Origin: Promethearchaeota archaeon
Lineage (GTDB): Archaea; Asgardarchaeota; Lokiarchaeia; Sigynarchaeales; SOKP01
DNA: 64,000 bases
Direction of reading: 5' to 3'
Assembly: GCA_013375495.1 (NCBI GenBank)
Contig: JABXKC010000007.1
Coordinates: 1-64,000, forward strand
How positions within the stretch are numbered: position 1 is the stretch's first letter; every line of letters starts with the position of its first letter. Shown piece after piece: positions 9,763 to 19,388 of the stretch. The translations under genes and the position numbers were made by a program. The notes under the pieces are model-generated. The model searched no databases. It was not told the DNA's origin and was given only the letters and a program-made list of their open reading frames with translations.

Positions 9763-10935
9763 ATGTTTGATGTTGTCATATCAGGAGCAGGTCCCGCAGG
9801 TTCTAAATGCGCTCAAGTTCTTGCTGAGCAAGGCTATGAAGTCGCTTTACTTGAAAGAGACACTAATTGGAGAAAACCATGTGGGGGTGCAGTCAGCTCA
9901 CGTATTTTTAAATATTATCCACAATTGCGAAAACAAAATTTTCATCCTATTACGGGAACAGCTATCTATTCTGGGGACTATCATAAAATAGAATATCCTT
10001 GGAAAGACACCAGAAATTATTCTATAAATGTAGATCGTTTAGAATTTGATAATTATATTAGAAACATCGCGATTGATGCAGGAGCTCAATTATTTGATAA
10101 GAATCTCGCTATCGATTTTATAACAAAAGATAAACAGAAAGTCGGAATAAAAACAAGAACACCGACAGAGAGTAAAGAGTATTTCGGAAAAATCTTAATC
10201 GTCGCTGATGGTATGAGCTCTAAGTTAGCCCCCAAAACAAGTTTGAGGGATAAATGGCAAATTGAAGAAATTGGATTAGCAAAATGCGCTATATTGGAAG
10301 GGGAGAATAATTTAGATAAAGAGACTATCTCTTTCTTTTTTAGGAAATATAAAGGATATGGTTGGATATTCCCTCTTGATGACAACCGCTTTAATATTGG
10401 ATGCGGTACATGGTTAGATGGAAATTTAAATAAAAACTTAAATCAAGCATATTATGAGTTTTTAAATGATCCTTTTATAAAGAAATTCTTTCCAAAATCA
10501 CAATATAAAGAAATTTGGAAAGGAGCTTACCCACTTCCGGCGTTAGGAGTGAAAGAAAAATGTTTATACGGAGAAAATACATTAATAATTGGAGATGCTG
10601 CTGGTTTTGTTTCTCCTATTAGTGGAGAGGGAATTCATTCAAGTGTAGTATCTGGAAATGCTGCAGGTGAGATAGCCTGTGACGCTTTGAAACATGGTGA
10701 CTTTTCGAATCAAAGGTTAAAGAAGTATAGACTTTATCCAAATATTAAAAAAATCATTAGAAATTTTAAAATGAAAGTTTCTATAGTCGAATTTTTATTT
10801 GAAAATGAGGGTCAAAACCTTTCTAGAATGTTAGAATTAGCTGAAAAGGACGTATCATTAAGGGAGGAAATTATTAGTATGTTCTTATCTAATAGTCCCC
10901 CTTCAAAAGAGTTGCTTTTAAAGATCAAATCATAA
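9763..10935 (+). CDS. Geranylgeranyl reductase family protein (likely archaeal lipid saturase)
   Basis: This 390-residue flavoprotein begins directly with the dinucleotide-binding MFDVVISGAGPAGSKCA and contains the family cysteine motif KPCGGAV (about 43-49), the YGWIFPLDDNRFNIGCG block (about 202-218) and the FAD motif IGDAAGFVSPISGEG (about 275-289). These three are typical of archaeal geranylgeranyl reductases that saturate the isoprenoid chains of membrane lipids. The paralogue on the opposite strand lacks the Cys motif, so this copy is the better candidate for digeranylgeranylglycerophospholipid reduction. The start chosen is the ATG immediately before the FAD motif. Confidence 0.85.
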   Translation: MFDVVISGAGPAGSKCAQVLAEQGYEVALLERDTNWRKPCGGAVSSRIFKYYPQLRKQNFHPITGTAIYSGDYHKIEYPWKDTRNYSINVDRLEFDNYIRNIAIDAGAQLFDKNLAIDFITKDKQKVGIKTRTPTESKEYFGKILIVADGMSSKLAPKTSLRDKWQIEEIGLAKCAILEGENNLDKETISFFFRKYKGYGWIFPLDDNRFNIGCGTWLDGNLNKNLNQAYYEFLNDPFIKKFFPKSQYKEIWKGAYPLPALGVKEKCLYGENTLIIGDAAGFVSPISGEGIHSSVVSGNAAGEIACDALKHGDFSNQRLKKYRLYPNIKKIIRNFKMKVSIVEFLFENEGQNLSRMLELAEKDVSLREEIISMFLSNSPPSKELLLKIKS

Positions 10936-11051
10936 TCAAAATTCTTTCTCAAGAACCTTTATATGGATGATTTATAAACGATCGAGAATACTCATATATA
11001 CATTTTTAGTAAACATACAAAAATATGATATTCATTAAGAGGTGAAATTAA

Positions 11052-11372
11052 ATGGTAATAGTTATAATGAGATTAATTCAGAGAGTAGCTAATGGTAAAT
11101 GGGATGAATTAGAAGATATTGATAAAAAATGCAATGAAATTGAGGATAAATTAGGTTATCCTCCAAAAAAGCGATACCGCAGTCTATCTGGAGCTTACGG
11201 TAATAATGTTATTATTATTGAAAGAGAGTGGCAAAGCTTATCAAAAATGGAAAAAACTATGACAAAAGGTTTCTTAGACCCTGAATTAATAAAATTAAAT
11301 AAAAAATTAGATTCAATTATCGAATGGCAAAAAACAGAATTGTATGTACCTCATCCACCATTTCCGGAATAA
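11052..11372 (+). CDS. Small conserved-looking protein, function unknown
   Basis: A 106-residue soluble protein I do not firmly recognise. A GAGGTG Shine-Dalgarno sequence at 11039-11044 lies 7 nt before the ATG, supporting this start. The sequence is hydrophilic and alternates strands and helices (MRLIQRVANGKWDELEDIDK, then NVIIIEREWQSLSKMEKTM), which fits a single alpha/beta-barrel-type (dimeric ferredoxin-like) domain such as those of NIPSNAP/ABM-like proteins. This fold guess is weak. It stands alone, followed by a run of ten T residues at 11407-11416 that could end its transcript. Confidence 0.6.
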   Translation: MVIVIMRLIQRVANGKWDELEDIDKKCNEIEDKLGYPPKKRYRSLSGAYGNNVIIIEREWQSLSKMEKTMTKGFLDPELIKLNKKLDSIIEWQKTELYVPHPPFPE

Positions 11373-11406
11373 AGTATATTTCTAGAACTTAAATTCTCCT
11401 TCTTTC

Positions 11407-11416
11407 TTTTTTTTTT
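11407..11416 (+). terminator. Poly-T tract, likely archaeal transcription terminator
   Basis: Ten consecutive T residues 35 bp after the stop of the small gene ending at 11372. Archaeal RNA polymerase terminates at T-rich stretches without a strong hairpin; none is seen here. Confidence 0.45.
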
Positions 11417-11470
11417 ATATGAATGAAATAATGTTTAAAGGGATTCTGATATTTATTAAAATAAGTTACC

Positions 11471-12079
11471 ATGAAACAATTAAAGACACATATCCTTAAA
11501 ACTTATCATTTAATACCGGCACCAATATATGGATTACTATCAGCTATAGTAGGATTAGGTGGAGATATTATTTCAATTATACTCTTCCAAGGTTATAGTA
11601 TAAAACACATGATAAGTGCTTTAGGAACTGGACCTGGAGGGATATATTTCAATTTCGGAACAATCCTATCGGGTATTTTCGCCTATTTATTCTATTTACA
11701 TTTATACAAAGTTATTGGAAAAGAAACAACTGCTCCAAAATTACATCGAATAGGGCGGCGTTTCGCACTTAATTCCTGTGTCTTTTTTTCTTTAGTTGGT
11801 GTTTTTCCTACTTCAACAAACAATATAATTTTCGTTCTTCATGGAACCTTTGCTTTAATAAGTTGGTTAAGTGCTATCATATATTTAATTATTTTTAGCC
11901 TTTTAATCCTAAAAACTAATATAATTCCAAAGTTTTTCGTGTATCTAGCATTAACAACGGGGGGTACTATAATTGTATTCTTGTTGACATGGATACCATT
12001 AATAGAATGGATCATGGCTTTAGCTGTTTCAATTTGGATTACTCTAATTTCAGTTTATCTTCTTATTCGTAAGATTTAA
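11471..12079 (+). CDS. Multi-pass membrane protein, DUF998-like
   Basis: A 202-residue hydrophobic protein with about six predicted membrane segments (for example near residues 18-38, 58-76, 96-114, 120-145, 150-172 and 176-198). The pattern of a short N-terminal cytoplasmic stretch, an early glycine-rich GTGPGGIYFNFG loop and repeated small-residue helices resembles the DUF998 family of unknown function. No catalytic residues stand out. It is preceded by a poly-T terminator and followed by an EamA-type transporter on the same strand 76 bp later. Family assignment is tentative; its membrane location is clear. Confidence 0.65.
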   Translation: MKQLKTHILKTYHLIPAPIYGLLSAIVGLGGDIISIILFQGYSIKHMISALGTGPGGIYFNFGTILSGIFAYLFYLHLYKVIGKETTAPKLHRIGRRFALNSCVFFSLVGVFPTSTNNIIFVLHGTFALISWLSAIIYLIIFSLLILKTNIIPKFFVYLALTTGGTIIVFLLTWIPLIEWIMALAVSIWITLISVYLLIRKI

Positions 12080-12155
12080 CTCTTGATTTAAGGTTTATTT
12101 CTAATTGTCTAAATTTTAAAATAATTTTAAAGCGATATTTAATAATCCTAAGTTA

Positions 12156-13091
12156 ATGCCAGAATTGATTGGATACATTTTAACGCTGGATGCTTTATTC
12201 ACATGGGGAATCGCTTCGTTAGTATATAAATATAGCCTAGGTAAAATTGAATCAAAACCAGGCCTACTTTTTAGATTAATCTTTGTATCATGTTCCACAT
12301 TTCTACTTTCTTTGCTGTTTGGAACTTTTTCCTTCATATCTTTATTGAGCACCCAAAATTTAATTGATTATCTAGTTGCATGTATAATATCTGGATTATC
12401 GGTAACAATCGGAGATTTATTATATTTTATCTCCTTAGAAAAAATTGATGTCTCTCGAGCGTTTCCCTTAACTCAATTAAGCCTAATATTTGTATATCCC
12501 TTTGCCTTTATTATTTTTGGTGAAGAGATAACATTTTCTATACTTTTTGGAGGATTATTGATTTTACTCAGTGTTTACTTTTTAAGTTCTAAAGATAAAG
12601 CTGCTGATTCTGAGATAAATTCAGAAAAAGAAAAAAAGACCCTAGAGGTTTTGGTTCTAGGCGTTTTATTAGCTATTGGTGCAGCATTTCTATGGGGTCT
12701 TTCCATAGTAGCATTTAACCAAGCAAGAATTATTTCCAATGATGTATTTGTTACAAACTTTGTTAGAGTTTCTTTTGGAACAACATTATTCTTAATTATA
12801 GGGGTATTTCAAAAAGATTTTTACTCAGGTTTTAAAAAGTCAAATAGAAGTAAAATTAAGTATTTTTTATTTGTTGGAATAGCAGGAGCGCTGTCTTTGG
12901 GATTAGCAGATACCTTGTTTTATAAAGCAGCGGAAATTAACGGTTTAGTTTTAACATCAACATTTACAGCTAATACACCAATGCTTCAACAGATTTTATC
13001 TATCTTAATTTTAAAAGAAAAGTTCCGTAAGAGATTTATAATTGCTGTTGGTTTAATAATTGTTGGTAATTACATTATATTATTTTTATAA
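12156..13091 (+). CDS. EamA/DMT-family transporter
   Basis: A 311-residue membrane protein with ten hydrophobic segments arranged as two five-helix repeats separated by a charged loop at about 148-163 (KDKAADSEINSEKEKKT). Family landmarks include the first-helix tryptophan in FTWGIASLVYKYS and the repeat-end block ISLEKIDVSRAFPLTQLSLIFVY, mirrored by YKAAEINGLVLTSTFTANTP in the second half. EamA proteins move metabolites such as amino acids or sugars across the membrane; the substrate cannot be told here. The start ATG has no obvious Shine-Dalgarno site. Confidence 0.85.
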   Translation: MPELIGYILTLDALFTWGIASLVYKYSLGKIESKPGLLFRLIFVSCSTFLLSLLFGTFSFISLLSTQNLIDYLVACIISGLSVTIGDLLYFISLEKIDVSRAFPLTQLSLIFVYPFAFIIFGEEITFSILFGGLLILLSVYFLSSKDKAADSEINSEKEKKTLEVLVLGVLLAIGAAFLWGLSIVAFNQARIISNDVFVTNFVRVSFGTTLFLIIGVFQKDFYSGFKKSNRSKIKYFLFVGIAGALSLGLADTLFYKAAEINGLVLTSTFTANTPMLQQILSILILKEKFRKRFIIAVGLIIVGNYIILFL

Positions 13092-13118
13092 GCATCATTA
13101 ATCTTTGTAAGAAGTATT

Positions 13119-14153
13119 ATGATTAGAGTCGAAATAATCTTACTAACAAATAATATTGTTATACCTTTTCAAAATATACGAGAAAATCATTTTTTGGATT
13201 TTATCGAATTAAACAAATTATTTGCGTCAAAATCACTAGCTGAACACGGTTTAGGCTTTTTAATTAATGTGTATGATGTTGTAGATACAAATAATCCTAT
13301 TAACGCTAAATTATTAAAAAAAATAGTATTTGATACCGGAGGTACAAATCATACATATTTACATAATCTAGATATTCGAGGATATCCTTTATACGATGTA
13401 GATTACATAGTATTGTCGCATTGGCATTACGATCACACGGGGGGATTATTTAAGATATTAGAACGAATTGATAACAAAGTGCCAATTATCTGTCATGAGA
13501 GTGCTAAGTTCGAGAGATTTTTTAAGCGAGTGAGGAACTTAAAGAACGAAGATTTAGTGGGAAAAAAAAGAACAGACCTTTTACCTCTGCTCTCATCCTT
13601 AAAAATTATCAGTCAAGAGCCAATAAACATAGAACAAATTAAAAAACTAAAAGGGGAGGTACACTTCACAAAGGATTCTTATGAAATTCTCAATGTTGAA
13701 GGACTCAAAATACTATCAAGCGGAGAAATTCCTAGAAATCATATCGAAGAAGATTTTACTAACTTCTTTTCGCTTCAAGAGGGAACTCTTAAAATTGATA
13801 AAATTTTAGATGACAAGTGTCTGATCTTAGAGTTCGAGGAGAATATTATCTTATTAAATGGATGTTGTCATTCAGGTTTAATGAATACATTAGATTATGT
13901 TAGAATATATTCAGATAAACCAATAAGTCACATAATAGGGGGATTTCATATGGCAGGCGCATCTGATAAAAGGATTAAAATTACGCTAGAATACTTAAAT
14001 TCGCTAGAAATGTTCAACAATACTCTTTATCTCTTTCCAATTCATTGTAGCGGTGAAAAGTTCATTAAAATGGCTAATGCGAACGGTAATGATAGAATCA
14101 AAGCGTTTAACCCTAGCGTAGGTACAACTTTCTATTTTAAAGGAATTATCTAA
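13119..14153 (+). CDS. Metallo-beta-lactamase-fold hydrolase
   Basis: A 344-residue MBL-fold protein. The metal-binding motif is SHWHYDHTGGL (about 100-110), with further ligands likely in LLNGCCHSGLMNTL (about 246-259), IIGGFHMAG (about 274-282) and FPIHCSG (about 306-312). The combination of GCCHSG and GGFHM is typical of the subgroup annotated as 7,8-dihydropterin-6-yl-methyl-4-(beta-D-ribofuranosyl)aminobenzene 5'-phosphate synthase-like proteins. That subgroup is involved in methanopterin biosynthesis in methanogens, but many members have other or unknown roles. It follows the EamA transporter by 27 bp and may be cotranscribed. The precise substrate is unknown. Confidence 0.8.
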   Translation: MIRVEIILLTNNIVIPFQNIRENHFLDFIELNKLFASKSLAEHGLGFLINVYDVVDTNNPINAKLLKKIVFDTGGTNHTYLHNLDIRGYPLYDVDYIVLSHWHYDHTGGLFKILERIDNKVPIICHESAKFERFFKRVRNLKNEDLVGKKRTDLLPLLSSLKIISQEPINIEQIKKLKGEVHFTKDSYEILNVEGLKILSSGEIPRNHIEEDFTNFFSLQEGTLKIDKILDDKCLILEFEENIILLNGCCHSGLMNTLDYVRIYSDKPISHIIGGFHMAGASDKRIKITLEYLNSLEMFNNTLYLFPIHCSGEKFIKMANANGNDRIKAFNPSVGTTFYFKGII

Positions 14154-14261
14154 AATTTAGACTTTTTTTATTAATGTTGCATTTTACACTTATAATGGGT
14201 TGACAAATGAAATAATAAAGAATATAAAGTTATTTATCAATAACAATATTGATGGTTATTT

Positions 14262-14900
14262 ATGAGTTCTCGGTATTTAATGAATAAACGAAAATTACTT
14301 GTTGATGATATTGTATCGGTTTCTCTTGTAATTATTATTATATTTCTAGCGATATATAGTCAATTATTAGCTATTATGTCATTGGGAGTGTATCCTTTAT
14401 CTAGTCTAATATTATATGGATTATATCGATCTTACAAGAGCTTTTTTGATAAAAAATTAGCCATTGTACGTAGAGTTTTAAATTTATTATTTGGAATCAC
14501 AAGTATTATTATCGCGGGTTATATCTTAATTTACATGTTCACACGACCTAATATACCAGTGAGCTTTATTATTTTTTTCTTAGGTTTACCTATTTTTCTT
14601 ATAGGACTTGCTGGAATATTAAAGGGATTAATTGTCAAAGTATATTCTCCTCTTTATCGGCTTTTAAACGTACTAATCGGTGCAACTACGCTACTTTTTA
14701 TTAATATCGCCATTTTTTTTACGGAAATAGGGTATGTATTTCATCTCTTCACTCTATTGACGGCTTTGACGCTCAACGGGATATTAAGAGCAGCTTTGTA
14801 TTTGAGTGAATATGGATTATCACTAAAGAGTTATAAAAATTTTAAACTTATATTTTTCATCATGGATTCACCCCGTTTACATCAACAAGAGGAGAATTAG
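14262..14900 (+). CDS. Multi-pass membrane protein of unknown function
   Basis: A 212-residue protein with about six or seven membrane segments (near residues 14-34, 36-56, 72-92, 100-122, 130-150 and 155-175). A small basic loop (YRSYKSFFDKKLAIVRR) follows the second helix and a hydrophilic C-terminal tail ends in HQQEEN. I do not recognise a family. It stands alone between an MBL hydrolase and the serine-pathway genes. The 137-bp spacer after it is AT-rich and contains nothing further that I can support. Confidence 0.55.
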   Translation: MSSRYLMNKRKLLVDDIVSVSLVIIIIFLAIYSQLLAIMSLGVYPLSSLILYGLYRSYKSFFDKKLAIVRRVLNLLFGITSIIIAGYILIYMFTRPNIPVSFIIFFLGLPIFLIGLAGILKGLIVKVYSPLYRLLNVLIGATTLLFINIAIFFTEIGYVFHLFTLLTALTLNGILRAALYLSEYGLSLKSYKNFKLIFFIMDSPRLHQQEEN

Positions 14901-15037
14901 ATTTATCCATAGACTAAAATCTCAAGAATTTTTCATTCTAAACTTAAGGTTTTAGGATAAATAATATATCATAATCTTTTATTAATACATAATATATTAA
15001 ATTTAAAAATAACAAATTTAAGGTTTTTAGTTAAACT

Positions 15038-16156
15038 ATGTCTGAAATTCATTTTAATAAAGAAAAAGGATCTCAAATAAAACTATTCACTCCTGGACCC
15101 GTTTACATCCCAGAGAGAATATTAGCTGAAATGGCAAAACCAAACGACACACATAGATCAAAACCATACGCAGAAATGCATCAGCTTGTAGAAGAAGGTC
15201 TTAAGAAGCTTTTATTCACGTCCAATACAATTCTTATATCCACATCAAGTGCTACGGGCTTAATGGAAGCATGTGTAAGAAATTTAGTTAAAGAGGGTGA
15301 GAAAGCTTTATTTTTCTCAATTGGAGCATTTGGAGATCGTTGGTATGAAATTGGTGTTAGTAATGGGAAAACAGCAGTTAAGGAAAGTGTGTTGTGGGGT
15401 AAAGCGATAACTCCTGAAGTCGCTCAAGAAGCATTGAATAAAGATAAATACGCTGTAGTTTTTATACAATCAAACGAGACTTCTACGGGTGTTTATAATC
15501 CTATAAACGAGGTCATTCCCGTTATTAAGGATTCTGGAGCTTTAGTATGCGTTGATGCAACATCTTCTATGGCGGGAATTAAAATTGAAGTTGATAAGTT
15601 AGGGATTGATGTATGTTTAGCTTCAGTGCAAAAAGCTTTTACTATTCCACCAGGATTAGCTGTATGCTCTATATCTTCTGCAGCGATCGAAAAATTCCCT
15701 CAAGTTAAAAACAGGGGGTTTTACTTCGACTTTTTTGATTTAGTGAAGCGAAATGAAAAACATCAAACGCCAACAACTCCCCCTATCCCTCAAATTAGAG
15801 CACTGGCAGCACAGTTAGATTATATCTTAAACTACGAAGGATTAGATAAAAGATTTGAAAGGCACATTCAACTAGGAAAGCGCACACGAATGTGGGCAAG
15901 GGATGTTAATTTTGAAATGTTTCCAGAAAAAGGATATGAATCGAATACTGTTTCTACTATGAAAAATTCCTTAAACATTGATATTGCGAAAATGGTATCA
16001 ACGCTGTTAACTAAGGGATATCGCATTGTAAATGGATATGGAGACTTGAAAAATAAAACATTCCGTATTGGTCATATGGGTGAAATTACAATAAAAGAGC
16101 TTGAAGAAATGCTAAAAGTTCTAACTGATATCGTATCTGATTTAAGATTGAGCTAG
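15038..16156 (+). CDS. Class V aminotransferase (serine-pyruvate/phosphoserine type)
   Basis: A 372-residue pyridoxal-phosphate enzyme. The opening LFTPGPVYIPERILAEMA and the cofactor lysine in LASVQKAFTIPPG (about 194-206) mark the serine-pyruvate/alanine-glyoxylate aminotransferase group of class V. Other family blocks are FIQSNETSTGVYNP (about 146-159) and CVDATSSMAG (about 171-180). The next gene on the same strand is phosphoglycerate dehydrogenase, so the enzyme probably transaminates 3-phosphohydroxypyruvate (or hydroxypyruvate) in serine synthesis, as related enzymes do in other archaea and in Thermotoga. This pathway role is inferred from context. Confidence 0.88.
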   Translation: MSEIHFNKEKGSQIKLFTPGPVYIPERILAEMAKPNDTHRSKPYAEMHQLVEEGLKKLLFTSNTILISTSSATGLMEACVRNLVKEGEKALFFSIGAFGDRWYEIGVSNGKTAVKESVLWGKAITPEVAQEALNKDKYAVVFIQSNETSTGVYNPINEVIPVIKDSGALVCVDATSSMAGIKIEVDKLGIDVCLASVQKAFTIPPGLAVCSISSAAIEKFPQVKNRGFYFDFFDLVKRNEKHQTPTTPPIPQIRALAAQLDYILNYEGLDKRFERHIQLGKRTRMWARDVNFEMFPEKGYESNTVSTMKNSLNIDIAKMVSTLLTKGYRIVNGYGDLKNKTFRIGHMGEITIKELEEMLKVLTDIVSDLRLS

Positions 16157-16328
16157 GGTAATTAACAATTTTAACTTATTCTTTTTTTATTTTTACTTTC
16201 TGCGATTTTTTTAGTTAAACAGTTGGTTAGCATCATTAAGGATAGCCATCTAATTAAACAAAAGTTCTTAAAACATAATCATATTAAAAATAATAGTAAT
16301 CTGATTTAAAACATAAATAGTGATTTAT

Positions 16329-17261
16329 ATGAAAATTTTAATTAGCGATAAATTGCAAGAAGAAGGAATAAAAATTTTCAAGGATAACGGATTTGAGGTT
16401 ATTACGAACTTCGAGATAAATAATGAGCAACTTAAAGATGAAATCGGAAATTATGATGGGATTGTTATACGTTCTCGAACCAAATTAACGGCAGATGTTT
16501 TAGAACACGCAAAAAACCTTAAAGCTATTGGTAGAGCAGGAGTAGGGTTAGATAATGTGGATAGAGAAAAAGCAGCTGAATTAAATATTGAAGTTTTAAA
16601 CACACCAGAAGCGCCGTCCGTCTCTGTGGCAGAATTGGCTTTAGGTTTAATGTTTACATTAGCTAGACACATTTCAAATGCTGATCGCACTATGCATAAT
16701 GGAGAATGGAACAAAAAGCAATATCTCGGTTATACGCTGAAAGGGAAGAAATTAGGATTATTAGGATTTGGGAACATAGCAAAACAACTAGCAAAAAAAG
16801 CAATAGCATTGGAAATGGAAGTCGGAGTCTATTCAAGATTCAGCAAAGGTCCTGAAGCTGTAGAAGAAGCAAAAAATATTGGATGTAAAATTTATTCTTC
16901 TACTGAGGAATTGCTTCAAGATGCACAAATTGTATCTTTGCATCTCCCCGCAACGTCTCAGACAGAGAAGACGATTAATGCAACAAACATAAAACTGATG
17001 AAAAAAGATTCTATTCTAATTAATACTGCTAGAGGAAAACTTATCGAAGAAAAAGCCTTAATTAATGCCTTAGAAAGTAAAGAAATAGGTGGAGCCGCAT
17101 TAGATGTTTTTAGAGAGGAGCCCTTGAAAGACACGGAGTTAATTAAGTGTGAGGGAAATTTGATTCTTACGCCTCATATAGGAGCTCAAACAACAGAAAC
17201 TCAAGTCTACGCAGCTAAGAAAATCGCTGAAAAAATGTCAAATTTCTTAAAAAATCTATAA
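16329..17261 (+). CDS. serA: D-3-phosphoglycerate dehydrogenase, short form
   Basis: A 2-hydroxyacid dehydrogenase of 310 residues that begins MKILISDKLQEEG, a typical SerA start. I prefer this ATG to the GTG three codons earlier. Catalytic residues are the Arg in NTARGKL, the Glu in FREEPL and the His in TPHIGAQT. The NAD-binding loop reads GLLGFGNIAK, so the third glycine of GxGxxG is Ala. It oxidises 3-phosphoglycerate to 3-phosphohydroxypyruvate, the first committed step to serine. It lacks the C-terminal ACT/ASB regulatory domains of longer SerA proteins, so serine feedback through those domains is not expected. It pairs with the upstream aminotransferase. Confidence 0.88.
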   Translation: MKILISDKLQEEGIKIFKDNGFEVITNFEINNEQLKDEIGNYDGIVIRSRTKLTADVLEHAKNLKAIGRAGVGLDNVDREKAAELNIEVLNTPEAPSVSVAELALGLMFTLARHISNADRTMHNGEWNKKQYLGYTLKGKKLGLLGFGNIAKQLAKKAIALEMEVGVYSRFSKGPEAVEEAKNIGCKIYSSTEELLQDAQIVSLHLPATSQTEKTINATNIKLMKKDSILINTARGKLIEEKALINALESKEIGGAALDVFREEPLKDTELIKCEGNLILTPHIGAQTTETQVYAAKKIAEKMSNFLKNL

Positions 17262-17312
17262 AATTCGTTTTTTTAATTTAATTTTTCTTCTCTTTTAAAA
17301 CTCATTAACGGG

Positions 17313-19388
17313 TTAATTTTTAGATATTTTAACAGTTACAGAGAAGTAGGCTCCTGAAAGCTCGGATTCCTCGGGTTTTTCTGGCGTGAAAAAATTAACA
17401 TTCTCATATTCCGAGTCAGCAAATGGTAATCCTGAAAAAATTAAAGCAGTTCCTGATTTCAAAGTATTATTTTGATCTAAAATAAATTTTGCTTCACCAA
17501 ATTTGTTAGAAACTAATACTTCCTCGTTTAGTTTTAGATTAATTAATTCAATATCATAGATATTTAAAAAGATCTTGCCGAAAACATTCTCGAATTCTCT
17601 ATGAATTTCACCCATCTGGGAGTGAATGTAATATTTATGAGCCGGTGAGAGTAAATAAAACTCGTTTTGACTGCGGCGTAAGAGAAAATCTAGTTTAGGG
17701 TCAAATAATTCTAAATTAGAACCTTGAATTTGAATTTTTCCACTGAATGTAGGAAAATTTAAATCTTCATAAGGTATATCATTAACTCCGAACGGGATGT
17801 AGTAACCATTGAGTTTTAAACTTTGTTGAACCTCAGGTGATAGCAGTCCAGTGCACTTTTCAAATATCTCTTCTTGAGTTTCTTGAAAAAGTGTGTTATC
17901 CTCCCATCTAAGTTTTCTTGCTAATAGTTGAAAAAACTCGTGATTTGATAAGCAATCCAAATACGGACATGGACCACCTTGATTTATCGATATTCCAGGA
18001 GTAAAATAAGGGGTTATGAAATCATCACACTCAAGATCGAATTTTGCGGGGATAACAATATCTGCAAACTTTGTTGTCTCGTTTAAAAACATGTCCAATA
18101 CTACTACATAAAGATCGTCTCGGGATAGCGATTTTCTTAAGAGGGTTTGATTAGGTAGAGAGCTCGCAGCATTAAGATTATATACAAATAACATCTTAAA
18201 CTTATTCGAGCTTAAAGAAGATCCGAGAGTTACTAGTGGAATGCTGTTATATGGAAGGTATAATTGTGGAAGTGTGATATAATTCATAAGTGAATATGTA
18301 ATTTCTTTACTAAAGCCACTTTGAGAGAATATAAATCCTGTTCCTGGTTTTCCGAAATTACCAAGGAGGATTTGGATTAGGGCAACTGTACTCAGGTTTT
18401 TTCCGCCATAAAAATACTTCTGAGGACCAAAACCTACAATGAACAGCGTTTTGTGCTGAAATTCAAGGAGTAATTCTGTAAAAGCCTCTAAGCTTTTACG
18501 CGTTAAGCCCGTATGGTGAAAAATTTTGTTTTCATCGATTTTTTCTACCTCCGTAAAAATTTTGTTGTAGTTGTCAACATGTTGTACTAGAAAATCTCTA
18601 TCGTATTTTTCAGCTTCTAAGATTTTATTCAACACATATTTTGCAATCAGATAATCTGAACCGGGGAAAGGTTGTAGATGTAAAGTCGCATTTTCTGCCA
18701 ATTTGGTTTTAATAGGATTCACTGCAACGACAGTCGAGCTATTTTTTATTGCTTTTTTAACTAAGGAATACGCGTGATTATTTCGATCAGCTAAATTACT
18801 ACCCCAAATGACAATTAATTTATTGTTTGGATTGTTTATTTGGAAAGGATTCGTAGTGGAATAATTACCAAACATCTGACTTAGCGCATGATTTCCAGCT
18901 TCGTTACATATACCGCCAGTCGTAATTGTGGCTCCAAGTTTGCCGAAGAACCTAATTGGAGAAAATTGTGATATTAGCCCACTATTTCCCGCATAGAAAG
19001 CAGCTACAATCGAGGAGTGTTCAAATTTTTCTTCGATAGTTGCTAGTTTTTCTGAAATAAGATTTAGCGCAGAGTCAAGACTAATATTCTTAAAGGAGTT
19101 TGAACCTTTAGGACCCGAACGTACTAAAGCAGATTTCAATCGATCAGGGTGGTAAAGTAACTCTTCCCTATGATTAAATTTTGGGCAAAAAAATCCGTTT
19201 GTTAAAGGGTGATTTTTTGAGGGTTTAGCGCTTAACAGTTTCTTCTCAGGAGCTTGATCGTTCCATTCTCCTATAAATACACATGAGCCATAGCAATCTT
19301 TGGAGCACGTTCCATATCTTTTTACATTTTCTATGTATTTTTTCAATCTTTTAAGCTCCAATTTTAAATATAAATTGTTATTCTTCAC
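17313..19388 (-). CDS. Molybdopterin oxidoreductase, DMSO-reductase superfamily
   Basis: A 691-residue molybdo- or tungsto-bispterin oxidoreductase. An N-terminal [4Fe-4S] site is formed by C28, C32, C36 and C68. The pterin-binding core follows, with IVIWGSNLADRN (about 189-200), FIVGFGPQKY and a C-terminal pterin domain (about 575-685) beginning FYLLSPAHKYY. The block GGICNEAGNHAL (about 154-165) lies where a metal-ligating Cys/Ser or selenocysteine would be expected, so Cys158 is a candidate ligand. No twin-arginine signal is present, so it is cytoplasmic. Its start overlaps the end of the upstream DUF1015 gene by 11 bp, indicating coupling. The substrate is unknown. Confidence 0.82.
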   Translation of the reverse strand: MKNNNLYLKLELKRLKKYIENVKRYGTCSKDCYGSCVFIGEWNDQAPEKKLLSAKPSKNHPLTNGFFCPKFNHREELLYHPDRLKSALVRSGPKGSNSFKNISLDSALNLISEKLATIEEKFEHSSIVAAFYAGNSGLISQFSPIRFFGKLGATITTGGICNEAGNHALSQMFGNYSTTNPFQINNPNNKLIVIWGSNLADRNNHAYSLVKKAIKNSSTVVAVNPIKTKLAENATLHLQPFPGSDYLIAKYVLNKILEAEKYDRDFLVQHVDNYNKIFTEVEKIDENKIFHHTGLTRKSLEAFTELLLEFQHKTLFIVGFGPQKYFYGGKNLSTVALIQILLGNFGKPGTGFIFSQSGFSKEITYSLMNYITLPQLYLPYNSIPLVTLGSSLSSNKFKMLFVYNLNAASSLPNQTLLRKSLSRDDLYVVVLDMFLNETTKFADIVIPAKFDLECDDFITPYFTPGISINQGGPCPYLDCLSNHEFFQLLARKLRWEDNTLFQETQEEIFEKCTGLLSPEVQQSLKLNGYYIPFGVNDIPYEDLNFPTFSGKIQIQGSNLELFDPKLDFLLRRSQNEFYLLSPAHKYYIHSQMGEIHREFENVFGKIFLNIYDIELINLKLNEEVLVSNKFGEAKFILDQNNTLKSGTALIFSGLPFADSEYENVNFFTPEKPEESELSGAYFSVTVKISKN

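Noticed and set aside
9749..9991. Second-frame ORF overlapping the start of the geranylgeranyl reductase gene
   Set aside because: It is an alternative-frame shadow of the FAD-binding start of the real gene.
17313..19388. Selenocysteine in the molybdopterin oxidoreductase
   Set aside because: No in-frame TGA occurs within the gene; the candidate ligand position is an ordinary Cys.
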